Shown here one piece after another: positions 13,483-28,400 of a DNA stretch of 64,000 nt (the stretch's first letter is position 1; each line of letters begins with the position of its first letter). The notes beneath the pieces were generated by a model that saw only the letters and a list, made by a program, of their open reading frames with translations, had not been told where the DNA came from and ran no database searches. Source of the stretch: Ischnura elegans (Eukaryota > Arthropoda > Insecta > Odonata > Coenagrionidae); contig NC_060246.1 of NCBI RefSeq assembly GCF_921293095.1, forward strand, positions 111,022,941 to 111,086,940. The letters run 5' to 3'. The translations under genes were made by a program, and so were the position numbers.

Positions 13483-16400
13483 CTGAATGATGGGAAAGAC
13501 CTTTTATTTTTTCAGATTCTACAGAAGTGAAATATGTAAGATATGTAAGCTCTCATTTTCATCCCTCTGAGTGAGCAGCCACCGCTGTTGTCATTCTAAC
13601 TGACAAATAATATGGAATTAAAGCAAAGGAATGTAGTTATTAGATTTAGTCCTGAATTAGAAGGTGTAGCGCTGATCAGTGGCGGATCTATGGGGGGACT
13701 AAGGTGGCTAAGGACCCCACCCCCTTGGATATCCAATTTACACAGATAGAATGGTAATTTTATTCGAACCCCCACTACTGCTGGGAGTTTACCTCATACT
13801 TCGCCCACCCCCTTTTCCCTTTCCTAGATCCGCTACTGGCGTCGATAGTATCACAACTTTAATATCAAGAAGTAATAGCAAGAAGTAATATCAAGATCAA
13901 GACTGATACATATAGTGAGTGGTATGTGTGTTTAAGAATCCATCTACATTATATACACTGTATCTATAAAACTGCGCTTATTGTTAGTACTATATTCAAT
14001 GAAAGTGAATCAAGATCTTCATCAAGAATTATTTTCGGAAAGAACTTCATTTTTATTGGTACTTTACTTTTATGTAGTTTTTTATACCCTTTTGATATAA
14101 TACATCAGATCAAAAAGAAAAATTGTGTGTGGTGGCGTAAATTATGTCCTTGACTCGTTCTTCAGAAACATTCAGGCATATAATTAATATTATATGCATT
14201 GCGGTTCTTGTGAATACCTGTTTTAGACCAAAGAATTCAATAATTTTGTTCGAATAATTCGGCCTTTTTATTAATAAATTCATATTCTAAAGGCTATATA
14301 TCTTGTCTATATAATCACCCTGTTATAGCTTTTAGATTCGATTCACTGTGATATTTTTATTAGAGCTATATTATTTATTATACTCCCTTATTGATTAATG
14401 ATTTTTAAACTAAAACCGCCTTTCTAAGGGGTGTATTTCTTTTCCTAATTCCAGCCGACTTGCACGGGAGCATGATGTTGAATTCGATCATGTCCTCCAA
14501 AAGGAATCTGTCGGAGAATTCGACGTGTCGTAAGTATTCGTCAAGAAATTTCTGATTAGGTTGCATGTATTTAGTTTATTGTTCTCAGGTATTTATAAAT
14601 CTGTTCGCGTTTGGAATTGGATATTTTTAAATAAGCAGTCTCCCTGTATGTTTAAAATCAATTCTGAGAAGCAATTTCTCGCTCTGAAATCGCTGTTTTT
14701 TTTCTAAGAGACGAAAATAATCTCAATGTGACCTCATATTTTTTCTTCCTCCTTCAATAGAGGCCTAATAAATTTTCACCATGTATTCCGTCCAGTGTCC
14801 ATCCCCGAAGATAATAATTTTCTTTAATATTCCTCTCCTATCATATGCTGATTTTCGGAAATTGGAGACGGACCTCTATTAACGACTGCCAAGCGCTTTT
14901 CTTACCTCCATTTCGTGAGTTTTTGTCGAAATCCGAAAAACGTACTTTCATTTCGAAGTTCTCGTGGTTCTCTATCAGGAAGTAAGGACACGGTAGGTGC
15001 TGAATGATAGCTAATTTTATCCCCATATCAGAAAGGAGAAATCTACGGGAGGATAATTTTGTCTAGGAAGTGGAAAAATTTCAGCGATTTTAAATGGAAA
15101 ATTTTTTACCATGAGTGATTTTTACATCAAACAAGGAGACCTTTTGCAATGAATAGGTGGTATTTTATCCATAGGATTGTCTCATTAATGCATGCGAATC
15201 CTCACCACTTACCTTTCGCGCCTATTTTTGTGCTAAATATAATTATCTGACATTGTGAGTTAAAATCCTGTGTTATTGTGAGTTAAAATCCTGCATTGTC
15301 TCTCGGGGTTGCCACTCCTTACAAGTCGAAAGCATTTTTTCGTCATTGCAGCGTAATTAAACTTTCCAGGGTACTAATAATTACATTAAAAATTAAAAAG
15401 TAAGCTTTTACGATTCGTCGAGATTTTTGACCCAATGGATTCCAAAAGGCCCCATTCAGATCAAAATTAACTAAAGCCAGATGGCCCGTAACGGTGTATC
15501 TCTTATTTTTTTAACGGATTCCTTAAATAAAATCTAGTTTTAATCGTCATTCCTCTGAGGTCGTTCATTAACGGAGACTAAAATCACTCAATTTTTTGTG
15601 TTTAAAACCCCTATATTTAACGCTCAATAGCGTTTTTTTTATTTGAATTGTGAAAGCGAATTCTTAAACGCGGTTGAAGAGGTCGTGGAACTACGTGTCT
15701 CTCCTGGGACCTTAATTACGTGGTGTCTGGGACCTTAACTTTCCGGGAGAGGGCTCCCCTCCTTACTTTTGCAACCAAGAACAATAAATTTTGACAGATG
15801 TTTCGTACTCCAGGTCTGTCTGGACTCCCTCGCAAAAAATCATGCGTAGGACTAATAGAGAGAAATTTTTTGTTTAAATCGGTAGGAATTAGGGCTGAAG
15901 TTTTTTCCTTCCCAAGAGCATATTTTTCATGATAACGAAAGTACACGAAAAACATTTTGTCATATACTCCGAACATGTTTGAACTCATTTCCTTAAAATA
16001 ACGGCAGGGGTTGTGAAAATTTAAAATTCGTCGTGACTGACCCACATTGCTGGATATTTTTCCAAGATGGTCGCATCTTCTTCATCATTTTATCTGAGTT
16101 TTTGTTGGATTTTTAACTTTAGGTTTTTCATTTTGGAAAACAGCCGATTTTCAACGCACAATTTGGTAAAGTTTAAAAAATCAACAATTAAGCAATTTTT
16201 CTTGCAATTTTTTTCTCATATAACGGATTATTATGCGGTGTTTCGAATTTAGTCCCCCTTTTCATTTTCACTTACAGAGATAAGTGACTATCCAGAGGAA
16301 TGCTTCTGTGAGTACGCCACGCATCTCATCTGTGAAGGCATGGATAGAATTCCCGATCAAGTCACACCAACTGTTACCAGAATGTGAGTCTTTTTGACTG

Positions 16401-19400
16401 ATCATGTCTGCAGGTGGAGGGGTTAATTTGGCATTCATAATATTAAATGTATTCATTTAGTTGAATACCATGCTTCAGCATTAACCAGAGCTTTTAGTTT
16501 GAAATTTTGACTTATACTCTTTCGTACTAACACGCATAAATTGTTCATTCTTAAATACAACATCCGATGATATTCGTTCATGTATTCCAGGATCCTATCA
16601 AACAACTCCATCAGACAGATAAACCCTGAAGCATTTTCGCAGTATCGTCTGGAGCTTATGTAAGTATGCTGAATGTTTCTAGTCTCCGTACAAGGGATGT
16701 TGGAATCTTTAATCGTAATAAGGTCATTGCGAGATGACTACCGGGATAAAAGGATATAGCGAGAACTTTCTGTGCAGGGATGGTCTGGAGTGATTGGGGG
16801 CCCTCGGCTGGGGCCCATGATGGGCCCCCCCTTACCGGGGTATTCTGGCGTCCTCCCCCGGAAAATTGTGGAAAATTGCCACCCTGGAAATGGATTTTGA
16901 CGCTATATTCTGGCTCTTAAAAACCAGATAAAAGTTAATAAAACTAGCTATTTCTAAAGAAAAATTACTACAAAAAGGTGATAATTTCACAGCTTATACA
17001 ATTAGATGTTGTATTAAGGTTTTATTTTATTTATTACATATTGAATTTGTCCCTTGAAACTGCGCCGAAATCTAATAATAATCCTCTAAAAACCCCTTTT
17101 CGAATAACCTTTCCAAAAAAGCATCAGCTTCTCTTTTATCTTCAAATACCTGCATTTTTTATTTTTGTCTAATCTTTTTACACTGAGTATGTTGTAAATA
17201 AAGCAACTCATGATAACGTATATGGTATTATAATCACAAAAATTTTGGTTAAAGTGTTCGGAGCCTTTTTTTATGACACCTTTCATATATGCTTCACGAT
17301 AGACGCGAGTGTTGTGGGGCTCCCTAAGCTCAGGGCCCTTGGCGATTGCCGACAGACCGTCAGTTACGTGAAAATAAAGAATTTTTTTCAATAAAAATGG
17401 CAACTCATGTGTATTTGAAAGGCGAATATTTTCATACGTCTATAATCATCATTGTCGATTTGATATTTGTGAAAGCTTGTGTTATAATACTTCGTTATAG
17501 AGACCGGTGCAATTATCGAATCCTTTGATTAGACTACAAGTAGGTGCCTTCATATAGCTCGAATCGACTCCCCTGCCCTCCTTTTGATACAAGGCCATAA
17601 CCAGAAAATTGAGCGAGGGTTATTTGGAGAGCGCATGTTTTATAATACTTCGTTATCGCCGCTGCAATTTTCGAATCCTCTGATTAGACTTAGAACCCTT
17701 GAAAAACTAGTAGGTGCCATCATATGGCTCTCATAAACTCCCATGCCCTCAATTTTATAGAACAATTTGACGAACGATTCGCATTCTAAATTTAATTGGT
17801 TTTTAGCTAAATCGATCGACCTTTTAGGTCCATATGAGGAATGTGGTTCTAAAATTAATGAAATGGCCACTCACTTTCTCGGTTTATACGTTCGAGGACC
17901 TTACAAATATCTGCATCCCAATAGGATAGGAGGTTTTTAGGTATTCATTTCGCTACATCAATTATATTGAAGGAGCTAGAATCACTTTACATCATTGTTT
18001 ATGCTTTCACTTTTTCATTTTCGGTTTTCGGAAATTATATGGGGCCATGGGGCGATACGATTTCCAGCATTCAGGCGTAAAGACTAGGGTGCCTCGTTTA
18101 GCCACTTTTTTAATCGTAATAACCGGCAAAAGTTTCGTACCCGGGTGGGTATTATAGATATGATTTTTTTCAAAATCGGTTAATATCTTCTGTTCGCCAT
18201 TTTGTCTTGAAATTTCGAAATTTTTAACGAAAAGCGTTAAAAATGTAAATAATTTAAATTTGGTTTTATTAAGCACTCATTTTTTTCCAATCGAGTATAA
18301 CATTGGTCTTTGCTTGATATTTTAGACCAAATACGTCAGCTCTATTGCGTTTAATTATCGAGAAAATGACCTTTTACCGTGTCCCCGAAAGCAGTTTTGT
18401 GTGGTAGGCAACCCGCAGCACCCCGCCTCATTGTACGACATGCATGCGATAAATAACGCGAAATAGAGATGCTTTTAAGTCAAAAACCACAGCTAACAGA
18501 GTTTTTAGGTTGCAAATTTCGACTGAGAAACCTAACAAGAAATTCATCGAAATAGTGACATTTATATTAAAAGTCTATGTAGTGATGCAGTACAGGATCA
18601 GGACTCAATATTCAATCGCCGATGGTGATCGTCACGTCTGTGTGACCATTCATAGGTATAGATACTTGCCAAGGAAGCACCAAGCACCCTAGTAAAGACA
18701 TCTGGAAGGGACGGGAGCATTTGTGTTGAGATGAAAGGAGGAGGATTGAGAAGAGCACCTCATGCTGTAACAATAATCCGGTCGTTGTTCTAATTTTTCC
18801 GTGATGCAAATGATCATTTTTGTCCGATCGCAAAATGGAAAATGCTATGTTTGATTTAACATTTTCCCGGCGAACAGAATGAATAAAATTTTCTCGGGTT
18901 TCCGCGCGGTAAGAAAATCTTAGAGTATTTATATGTTTCGGGTTCCAGGGCCGGCCCTAGCAGGTGCGGGGCTAGGGGCGAATTTTCAGTGCGGGGCCCT
19001 TCACTTAAAATATTAAACTCTACACGCCATCCACAAACTCGAGCATTTTGAATCCCTACCACTCTCTGGCTAAGTATGTGTTCCCCTCCCAAATTCAGAC
19101 TTCGTAATTACAGCGTTATGATACCTTGATTCAAAACTATCGTATATTTTAATTTTTTTTCACGAACGCGGGGCCCGGGGCTGCCGCCCTAAGGCCGGCC
19201 CTGTCCGGTTCCGTCTCGTCACCCATTCTCAAGGCTACTGAATAAATATTTTGACTTCCGGATAGGCGGGAAAATGCTGCCGTTTTCTAAATCGAACGGC
19301 ACTCTTCAAGACGTGTTGCTATCAAATGTTTTATGGAACATGTAATAGCGACGATTTATTAGAAAATTGCTTGGAAATAGAAGATTCATAATTCCCCGCC

Positions 19401-22400
19401 CACCTCGAAGATTTCTATTGAGCCATAAAATTGCGACGTGACCTATTCATGTTCTCAGATTTGTGAAACATCCTCTAATAATCTTAAAATGGCTCTCAGA
19501 CGGATCTCAAGCCCAATTTTCTGACCAAATTCATATTTCGACGCAACATGGTACCAAACACCTCGTCAAAATAACGTTATACCACCATTTTGAATTTGAC
19601 CCTTTTTGGGCCTTTTGAGTAACATAGCGTATTGTTTCTGATAGATGCATAGCATTATTTTTTTGATATCTAGATTTGGGGCCTTATGACTCGAAACCCG
19701 GCTTGGCAGCAAGCAAAATCGGATTCAGCTGGGTCAATTTACCCTGAAAGCAGTGTTTGGCTAACTTTATCAATGAATAGCATTGGGATTTTTCGATTTT
19801 ATTCTGGAATATTTCTAGAGGAAGCGGTAATCACGTTACGAATGAAGTAGGTTGATGAATGAATGGGCTAATCAGCCAAGGCAGACTCTTAATAACTAAT
19901 TAGTGAGGGAGTAGGGTTAAGTATGGTTTAGTAAACTGGGCTTAAGCACCTCCAAATTGTCGTCAGATTTCCCCATAAATATTGCGTACGCATGAATTTT
20001 TTACCGCTTAAACATTCATTAACAAATAAACATTTAGATAAAAACTTTTGCGTGGATAAGTTAATGTTTTTACAACCGTAGTGAATCGTAGCATTATTAG
20101 TCGTTATTGAAACAGCAAAAGTTCAGGAAACTTAAAGTCACACTCGGATGGATAATTGCTTTGTTTTTTTTTTTTTTTTTGTTTTTGATCTCAATTTTAT
20201 TTTAAACCATTCTCTATCATCAATGGCGGGAGGATGCTATACCCAGACTCAAGCCTGGAACTAGGGCGGGGCAGTAGGGGCACGTGCCCCGGGCAGCAAA
20301 ATTTGAAAAGTTAAAAAAAATAAGTTATTTAATTTTTCTTATTAAATTATTTAGTGATAATTAATTTATAAATTATTAAACAATTATAGTGTCAATAAAA
20401 CTTCTAAATAGCAAACATACGGTGTGTAATTTCAACTACCTCATCTAAAAAATTAGCTTGTGGATGAATTATATTTTAGTAGGGAGGGAGAGCACGGGGA
20501 TGAGGGGAGGGGTGGCAAACTGATCTTTGCCCACCCTGACGAAACTCCTAGTTACGGCCCAGGCTACTCAGGTTTTCGCCTGTTTTTAAGTAATTTATTT
20601 TGCAGTTTATAGCCGCCCATATGTTCAATTTCAATCAATTACCGATATGTTTCAATTTATAAAAAATGTTGGACATATGCTTTAAATATACCATATGAAT
20701 GTTCATATCCCGGCTCCTCCTTATTTATATTTTTGTGATACAGTATCACGAAAATATAAATAAGGAGGAGCCGGTATAAGATCCAGATATTCCCGATAGC
20801 ACGTAAGCTTTAGTTTTAAATTGTTACTCTAAAATTGTCCAAATTATAACACTTCTTACGTACACTCGAGAGCTACTTCATTAACCTTTTAACTTCAAAA
20901 TATATAGAATCATTAAATTAGTTTCTGCATTGCTATATATTTTTGTAGTTATTATTATATCCCTTTAACGTCAGGTGTGCCGAATTCGGCACATACCTTC
21001 AGAATCATTTTGCCTCAGTAGTCAAGTAAGTTATTTCACTATTTCCTGTTTTGATGTTTTCGGCACGTTCTTATCTGCCGACAGTGATAAGTTTTGATGT
21101 CAAGCGAGGAAAGCTAGAACTCCGGAAAAAGTCAAAGCAAACCACATTGAAGATTGTCTACTTGCTGTGTTTTCCTTTTAGTTTTTGGCTTCCCTAGGTA
21201 ATTTTATATGTATCTAAAATTTTATCTGTATTCCTCTTAGAGTACTGAAATGTTACATGTAATCATGACGTATTAAACTTTGAGATTATTTTAAATTGAA
21301 GGGAGATAGGAGTGTGAAATTCTTCGCATTGGGATTCTACGGAATGACAGCAATGTAAGGCAATAAATCGCGATCGAAATCTGATGTCTAATATTTCATA
21401 AATACACTTCATTATGTCATCATAGTTATGTAATTGAGAGTAAGTTGTAGTTATTTGGCTAAGTTCTAACATTTATACATGGCATTATTATGTAGATGTT
21501 TTTTACTCTGCTGGCATTTCAAAAATGAATCCCATTTATTTTTATGCGAAAAGGAGGAGGGATGTTGTTCTAAGTGTGATTTGGACTGACAGTGAACCAT
21601 TACAAAATACAGCCTTAAGAAAACGTACCTTACTTATAAAGGTTTTAAATAAGTGACAATGTAATGATAACCTCATTATTGATGGTTTTACATTGTATGA
21701 GATTCTTTAAAGTGCTTGAAAATAAATGTATGTTGTTTATACAGAATGCAAATTGGTTGCTATGGTATGAATGGCAAATTCTTGTCAATTATACCTTAAC
21801 CTGATATTTTAATTTCATTTTAGACATTTGGATGGCAATGGAATCACTCATCTTGAACCGGGAGTGTTCAACTCTCAAACGAGCTTGGAAAAATTGTAAG
21901 TACAGCATGTTGGCAACACTGAGGGAATATTTTAAATTTTTTATCCTCCCCTTTTTTATGAAAGCATTCTTACTCACTCATTTTACCCAATAGTTATTAA
22001 TATTTTCCTGTCGTAGTCTCTAATCAGTTCACATCAGTGTAAACACCAGTAATAAAACTGTTACACGATGATAAGAAACGACAAAGACTGAATTTTTTTA
22101 TCGTGGCCAACAAACATAAATGCAAAGGTCCATATGATCTTACTTAAACTACCTTCCTTAATTATAAAATTCCAAATCATCCTGTTAACTCCAGAGTAAA
22201 AATTTTAAATTGCATTGAAAATATATGAGATTTCTCTTTGTCTATATTATGTGCTGTGTGTTATCATTCACAGGTTTTTGAGATGGAACCAACTGACAGT
22301 GCTTCCTCTTGGAGTTTTCTCTGGATTAATTAATCTGAAGTGGCTACTTTTAAGCAATAATCGTCTCAAAAAGTTATCTCTCAGTTCGTGGGGTGATCTG

Positions 22401-25400
22401 CATTCTCTTCAATGGCTGTGAGTGTCAAAGTTATGTGTACATCAGTTTGTGTGTGGATTACCTTAGGCCAGAAATTTAATTCACCATTTAATTTGACATC
22501 CACCAAATATCCCATCAAATTTTACCTAAATTTTCGAGACTATTCTTATCCTTTTTGTTTTCAAATGCTTCAAAGGCACAAGCATAATGATATATACAGT
22601 AGAATCCTGATTTAAGGTTTTTCAGGGGGGACAAAATAAAAAACACTAAATGCGGAAAAACACTAAATGAGGACCTGCCATTTTTTTCAGGTTTTAGGGT
22701 CTGTAATGATTGAAATGGCTTTTTATGAATAAAAAATATTATTTTAAGTAACTAAAAGGTGCTGAATGCAGCAAAAAATTCTTTAATGAAATGTTCTCTG
22801 CCCTATGAAGGTTGGATAATACTTTTCAGGAATCAGCTAAAAAAAATGGGTAGTAAAAATAAGTAATGAGAAGATGACAATTGTTTTAATGAAATATTGT
22901 AAGAAAATTCTAATAAACATCAACTTAAAAGCATTCCCACACAGATTATTATTATGGACATTAGTGATTCCATTTTTATGCATATTTCAGTGGTCTCGAT
23001 GAAATTTAGAATTTTTTCTGTAAAAGTGACATGTAGGTGACAATAGCATTTCTAATATAATAAGAAAAGGTGTAAGTAGGTACTCGTAAAATCATGAGGA
23101 ATGAGTGAAATAAAGGGACAGCAGAAGATCGCTAACCCCGAATTCTCAACTACCGAATATCTAGTAAAAGGGAGGTTTTCTGGAATTTTGCCAACTTAAC
23201 GTTTTCTGTTGCCTCGGCGAAACAAGGGATTTATGAGCTTTTAAAAAGCCTCCTATGCACACATTTTGGATTTCGAGGTCATCCAAAAAAGTAGAATCTT
23301 ATTTCTAGTATGCGTACAAGTCGATGGTGATTTAACACGATGATAACACCAGATTCGTTGTCATATATCCGCGGCCTTATGCAGGTCGAATGGAGCCGCG
23401 AGAAGTTGCTTACGCGGCGCGCTGATCACCTTGACTCCGACTCGCCTTGTTTCTCGGCAGCTTTTAATAAAATTTGGTTGGACCTTGAATGACGATTAGC
23501 TAAACTCTGTTAAGTGAAAAGGTTTAATCTTCAACAGAACTGGATTTCATCCGAAAAATTGTCAGTGCCTCTGGAGTTTGGCAATTTCGTCAGGGTTATG
23601 ATGTCGAAGTCAACCGCCAAGGGATACCTGCCGGATTTTCGTATTTTTCCGCGCTCGTCTATTCTACCGTGAGTATGCGGTGATTTTTTTTCCAGCATGA
23701 GCGATCTATTTAGAGTCATGGACCGTGATAGTTCGTCAAAACTCCGATTGTCATTCTCTTTTGACATTAATTAGCACTCGATAAATATTTTTGAATCGAC
23801 AGCGATATCAACCAGCCTCATGTCGATAAATTTGCTCCGGGATATCTAAACTACGATGTAAAATACTGTTGTTCCGTAGGGAAAGAATGCTCTCACTCAC
23901 GGTCATGACAGGGGAAACACTTCCTCTGTTCTTTCGCTGTTCCTCCGTGGAAACTGACCTTCGAATGGATTGTAGAAAGAATCTTCTAGTGAACTGCGCA
24001 ATTGATATTGGGTCTCCTCTTTTGAAAAGAGAAAGTAGCCGACTGGAAAAATATTGGGCTAATAATCGATTGCCCGTTGGGAGTAGAGTTGAAAGGAGCA
24101 TAAGCCATCAATTGAAAACATAACGAGAAAACCATTATTGTAGCGGCCCTAGCGGAGGATAACTCGTGTCATCAGTCGTCACGTATCATCGAAGTCAAGT
24201 TCAAGAAGTGAAGGATAAGGTAGTTCGAGGTTATTAAGGGATGACTTTGCTCCATTAGATCGGATCTGATACAAAAAGTGCCCGGTGTTTGGATCAGAAG
24301 GGGAGCGAAACGTTACGAGAAGACTAATCACCCTACTTGCGAGTTGAAGGTCGCAGCGCTGCGCTCGCGGAAGAAAGCAGTTGAAGAAGCGTTCCCCGAT
24401 AGATTCTATCGACTCTTGGTAAACTTTCATCAGACTGTTCTTGTTGATGAGCATAAATTCGAAGATTTGGATGAACCGTCATGAAAAAACGTTAAATCGG
24501 GCAAAAAATTCTTGAGCGGGACAAATTTTTACGGCCATAAATGCGGAAAAACGCAAAATGCGGAAACACTAAATACGGATAATTTTTACATTGTCCTAAT
24601 AGGAAATGAATCGGGACCGCAAAAAATAAACGCTAAATGCGGAAAAACGTTAAATGCGAAGACGTTAAATCCGGATTCGACTGTATTTCGTCTCTTCTAA
24701 GTAAAAGTGTATTTCATTTATTTCTGTTCTTTACAGCTTTCTTTCCTCAAATGAGTTGACTTTAGAGGAGGAAACTTTCCCATCCATACATGATCAGTTA
24801 GAAGTGTAAGTTTGTTGACATTTCTCGTGTCTTTGAGAAATTTGGAGATATTAGATGGATTTATTTTTTTATTAATTACATTATATTTATGAATTCCAGG
24901 TTCCTTCGTGACAATAAAATTGAGAGTATCAAAGAAGATACTTTCAAAAAATTAAGTGGACTAATTTTGTTGTGAGTATGCTCCCCTTCATAGGCAGATT
25001 AAAGGGGGGGGTTCAGGGGCACATGTATGTAGTGAAAAGGTGTGGCATAGCCCTCAATTGATTTCTATCATCCTGGAAATAATTTAAGATGATGCAGTTT
25101 CTCGCTTCTTATGCCTAAATTTATTTTTATCTACCCTTTTATCATCGCCTCAAATCAAATTCTTTGTAGTTATGTAAATGTATTTCAGATTTACTGCGAT
25201 GAATATTATCACATTTTTACTGTGCAAGCTCCTTCAGTACTGAATTGGAAATTTTTATTTCTTTAGGGACCTCAGAAGTAACAAAATTAAATTCATTCAT
25301 GAGAAGGCATTTTCCGGTAATAGTCTCCTGACTGAGCTGTAAGTATTTTGAGTGCTTTGGAAAAAGATTATCTCTTTGAAATTTCGGTTTTATTTTGTCA

Positions 25401-28400
25401 CATTTTGGAGACCATACATGTTGTATACATGCTTTGGAGACCATACATACTGTATGTTAGGCATGTGTCCAGTAAATACATTCACATGCCTCATTTTTTA
25501 GGGATCTGAGTCACAATCAACTTTCAACTCTATCCACTGATACCTTCAATGGACTACGCAATCTCTCCAAACTGTAAGAACTTGATTTTAAGTAGTTATA
25601 GACACATTTTTTGTGTATTTTGCCTCAAAATTTTTCCTTAAGTGAGTTATTTTTTGCAATGTCCTAATTCCCATGTTTACTTTTGAAATTTGTGCTGCTT
25701 TATACTGAACTGCTGAATGAGTAAAATAAAATAGTTCTGCAGAAGTGTATTTATCAATATCCTCAGTATTTTAGAGCCTTTTATTACAGCATGCCATTTT
25801 TATGAAATACTCCTCATGCATGTTGATATAGGGCCATTCCTGCATGTAAGCACACAACTGTCTTTATAAATATTAAGGACAGGCCTATATAGATTTATTT
25901 GATTCATGATTAATAGAATTTTCTTTTCAAAGCATTTCATTTATTTTCTTACAGCTCTTTGGGATATAATGAAAATCTCGAAATAAGTGCTAATATTTTG
26001 GATGGCCTTTGGAGTTTATCATCACTGTGAGTATACACATAAGCTCAATTTGTCTGTCTGGATAAATATTTTTATTGTATCCTGACAAAATGTCAAATTA
26101 AAATCACTTCTCTCTCATCCAAAATGGATGTACTCGTATTGACACATGTTGACGTAAGTTTATCTCTTGCAGTATTACTTAATTGGTTAAGTCTAATTGA
26201 GAATTAGGATAACATGCTCAAAAATAGTTATATCTCCAATCAAATTTTCATAGTCTAATAACCATATAGGCATACACACTACATTATCAAGTCATGGCCT
26301 TTTGAGGAGGAAACTAGTTTCAAAATTTACATAGGCTCTTTTTAAAATTATGTGGAAAACTTCTCTTCCCTCCAATGGAAAAATCCTTCTTATCAGTGAA
26401 GTAATCGGTAGAGTAGTATGTTCATTTTCCTGTCGATTATGATGGTTTAAACTTTTTATTTATGTGTAATGTTAATGAAGTGGGCATTCACAAACTATGT
26501 TCTTGTGAACTAGAGATTTGAGTTACTGGTGCTCTTGTTGAAAATAATCATAGAATTATTATCCTGCTTCACAGATCACTAGTATCAAAATATTTTACTG
26601 TCAGTAAATTGAGAATTAAATATATCTAATGTCAAAAATTGTGTATAATATTAAATTTAATTTGCATTAGTAGCCACACATTCAGTTTAAATTAAAGTTC
26701 TTGGATGGATAATCATAGAATTATTATCCTGGTGATAAAAATTAATTCTTTAAATCACTAATATCAAAATATTTTACTGTCAGTAAGTTGAGAATTAAAT
26801 ATATCGAATGTCAAAAATTGTGTATAATTTTAAATTTAATTTGCATTAGTAGCCACACATTCAGTTTAAATTCAAGTTCTTGGATGGATAAATAGCGTAC
26901 ACTTACGGGCTTATGGAGAATTCATCAATTGCTATTTCAATTCCATTTAGTAAATACTTGTAAAGTCAAATGTTATGCACCAACAGGGATATGCAGTCAG
27001 CTGAACTGAAAGATATGGATTCTGAAATTTTTTCAAAGCTGAAGAAGTTAGAGTTTGTGTGAGTACCTTCATGTGGATTGAAATTGAGGTTATGATGCAT
27101 TTGTGAAATAATTTTATGATGGATTTTATTTTTTTAATGCATTCTTATTTTAATGTACAGTTACTCAAAAGTAGAAATTAGCGTTAATGCATGAACATAA
27201 ATTAAATAATGCCATTCTTAGACATAGTTTCTTTTTTCCTATTTGAAGATACTTCAAGAGCTTCTATTTCTGCACTTTTACTCCTCATGTTCCTAAGTGC
27301 AAGCCAAATACGGATGGTAAGTCGTATCACCAATTCATTTACTTTATGAAAAATAGGTAACTGTAAAAAGTAAATATTGATACTTTTTCCTCTTATATTT
27401 AATTATTCCTGTTCCATCTATAGAAATTTACCTTAAAACAGTTCTATTTCTAGTTCTCGTTAATACATGAGTTTTCACATTCGATTATTTTGGGCAAGCA
27501 TATTCTTTTGTTGTTTATTAAAATTGATTCATTTTGTTGAAATTAATATATATTAGCCAACCTCAAGACATGAAATCTGTAGTTTTTTATGAGGGTGAAA
27601 CTTTTGAAGGTCTAAATAATATCCTCATTGCATTTCTATGGCCTACAATGAGGAACTTCTGTCATAGCCTCAATAAAAAGCTTTTTGTGGTATTAATCAT
27701 TTTGCACCATTCATATGATGTCTTCACTTTGCATTTATTGGCAAAAATACATGAATATCCTTGAGTGAATACTTGACATGGACACCAACGTCATATTATT
27801 TGAATTAGTCATTAATAACAGAGAATGTTTTCTCATATATTATATAATTTTGTAAGAAATCCTTAATTATCATGAAATTATTTTTGGTAATATCTTCAAT
27901 CAAACTAATATCTTTTAATTCTTCTTTTTGAGAAATCTAATTCTTAAAAAAATTTTAGTTTCAAAATTAACAGAATGAGGTACAATATTGTATTCTTATT
28001 TGTAATTGCATTTATTGACTAATCTATCCTTTTTTGTGTTTTGTTTTATTGCTTTTTGATCGAAGTAATTAAGTAAGATATAAAATATAACTATTTAAAA
28101 TCTTCTTAAATTATAGTTTACTGGCCAAAATTCCGAAAAAAGGCTTCGACGCCAAATAAAAATAATTTGTCATTTGCTCTAAAACTGGAGAGTTTTGACT
28201 ACTTCTGTTAAGTAATCTGATTAATTTCTTTAAGTCTACTCCAGTGCATAAACACTATTAATTTGAGTGTATCAAAATTAATTAAAAATATTATTTGGTT
28301 AATGTAATTTTTAATTTTTTCATTTATTTTTCCTTCATTGTTTTCTTCCTATTGATTTTCAAACAGCATCCATCTCGATTTATTCTTTTAATGTTCTGAT

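Larger units (their letters stand above)
12031..14454. other. receptor intron 2
   Basis: No exon seen. Contains an AT dinucleotide run (13414-13478) and a small hAT-type MITE (13677-13838); otherwise AT-rich and featureless. Confidence 0.6.
16660..21823. other. receptor intron 5
   Basis: A 5.2 kb intron without coding exons. It contains a possible GC-rich-ended MITE (16776-17360), a tandem duplication (17471-17760), two hAT-type MITEs (18946-19203 and 20255-20562), and a near-perfect 65-nt hairpin (20710-20774). Confidence 0.6.
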
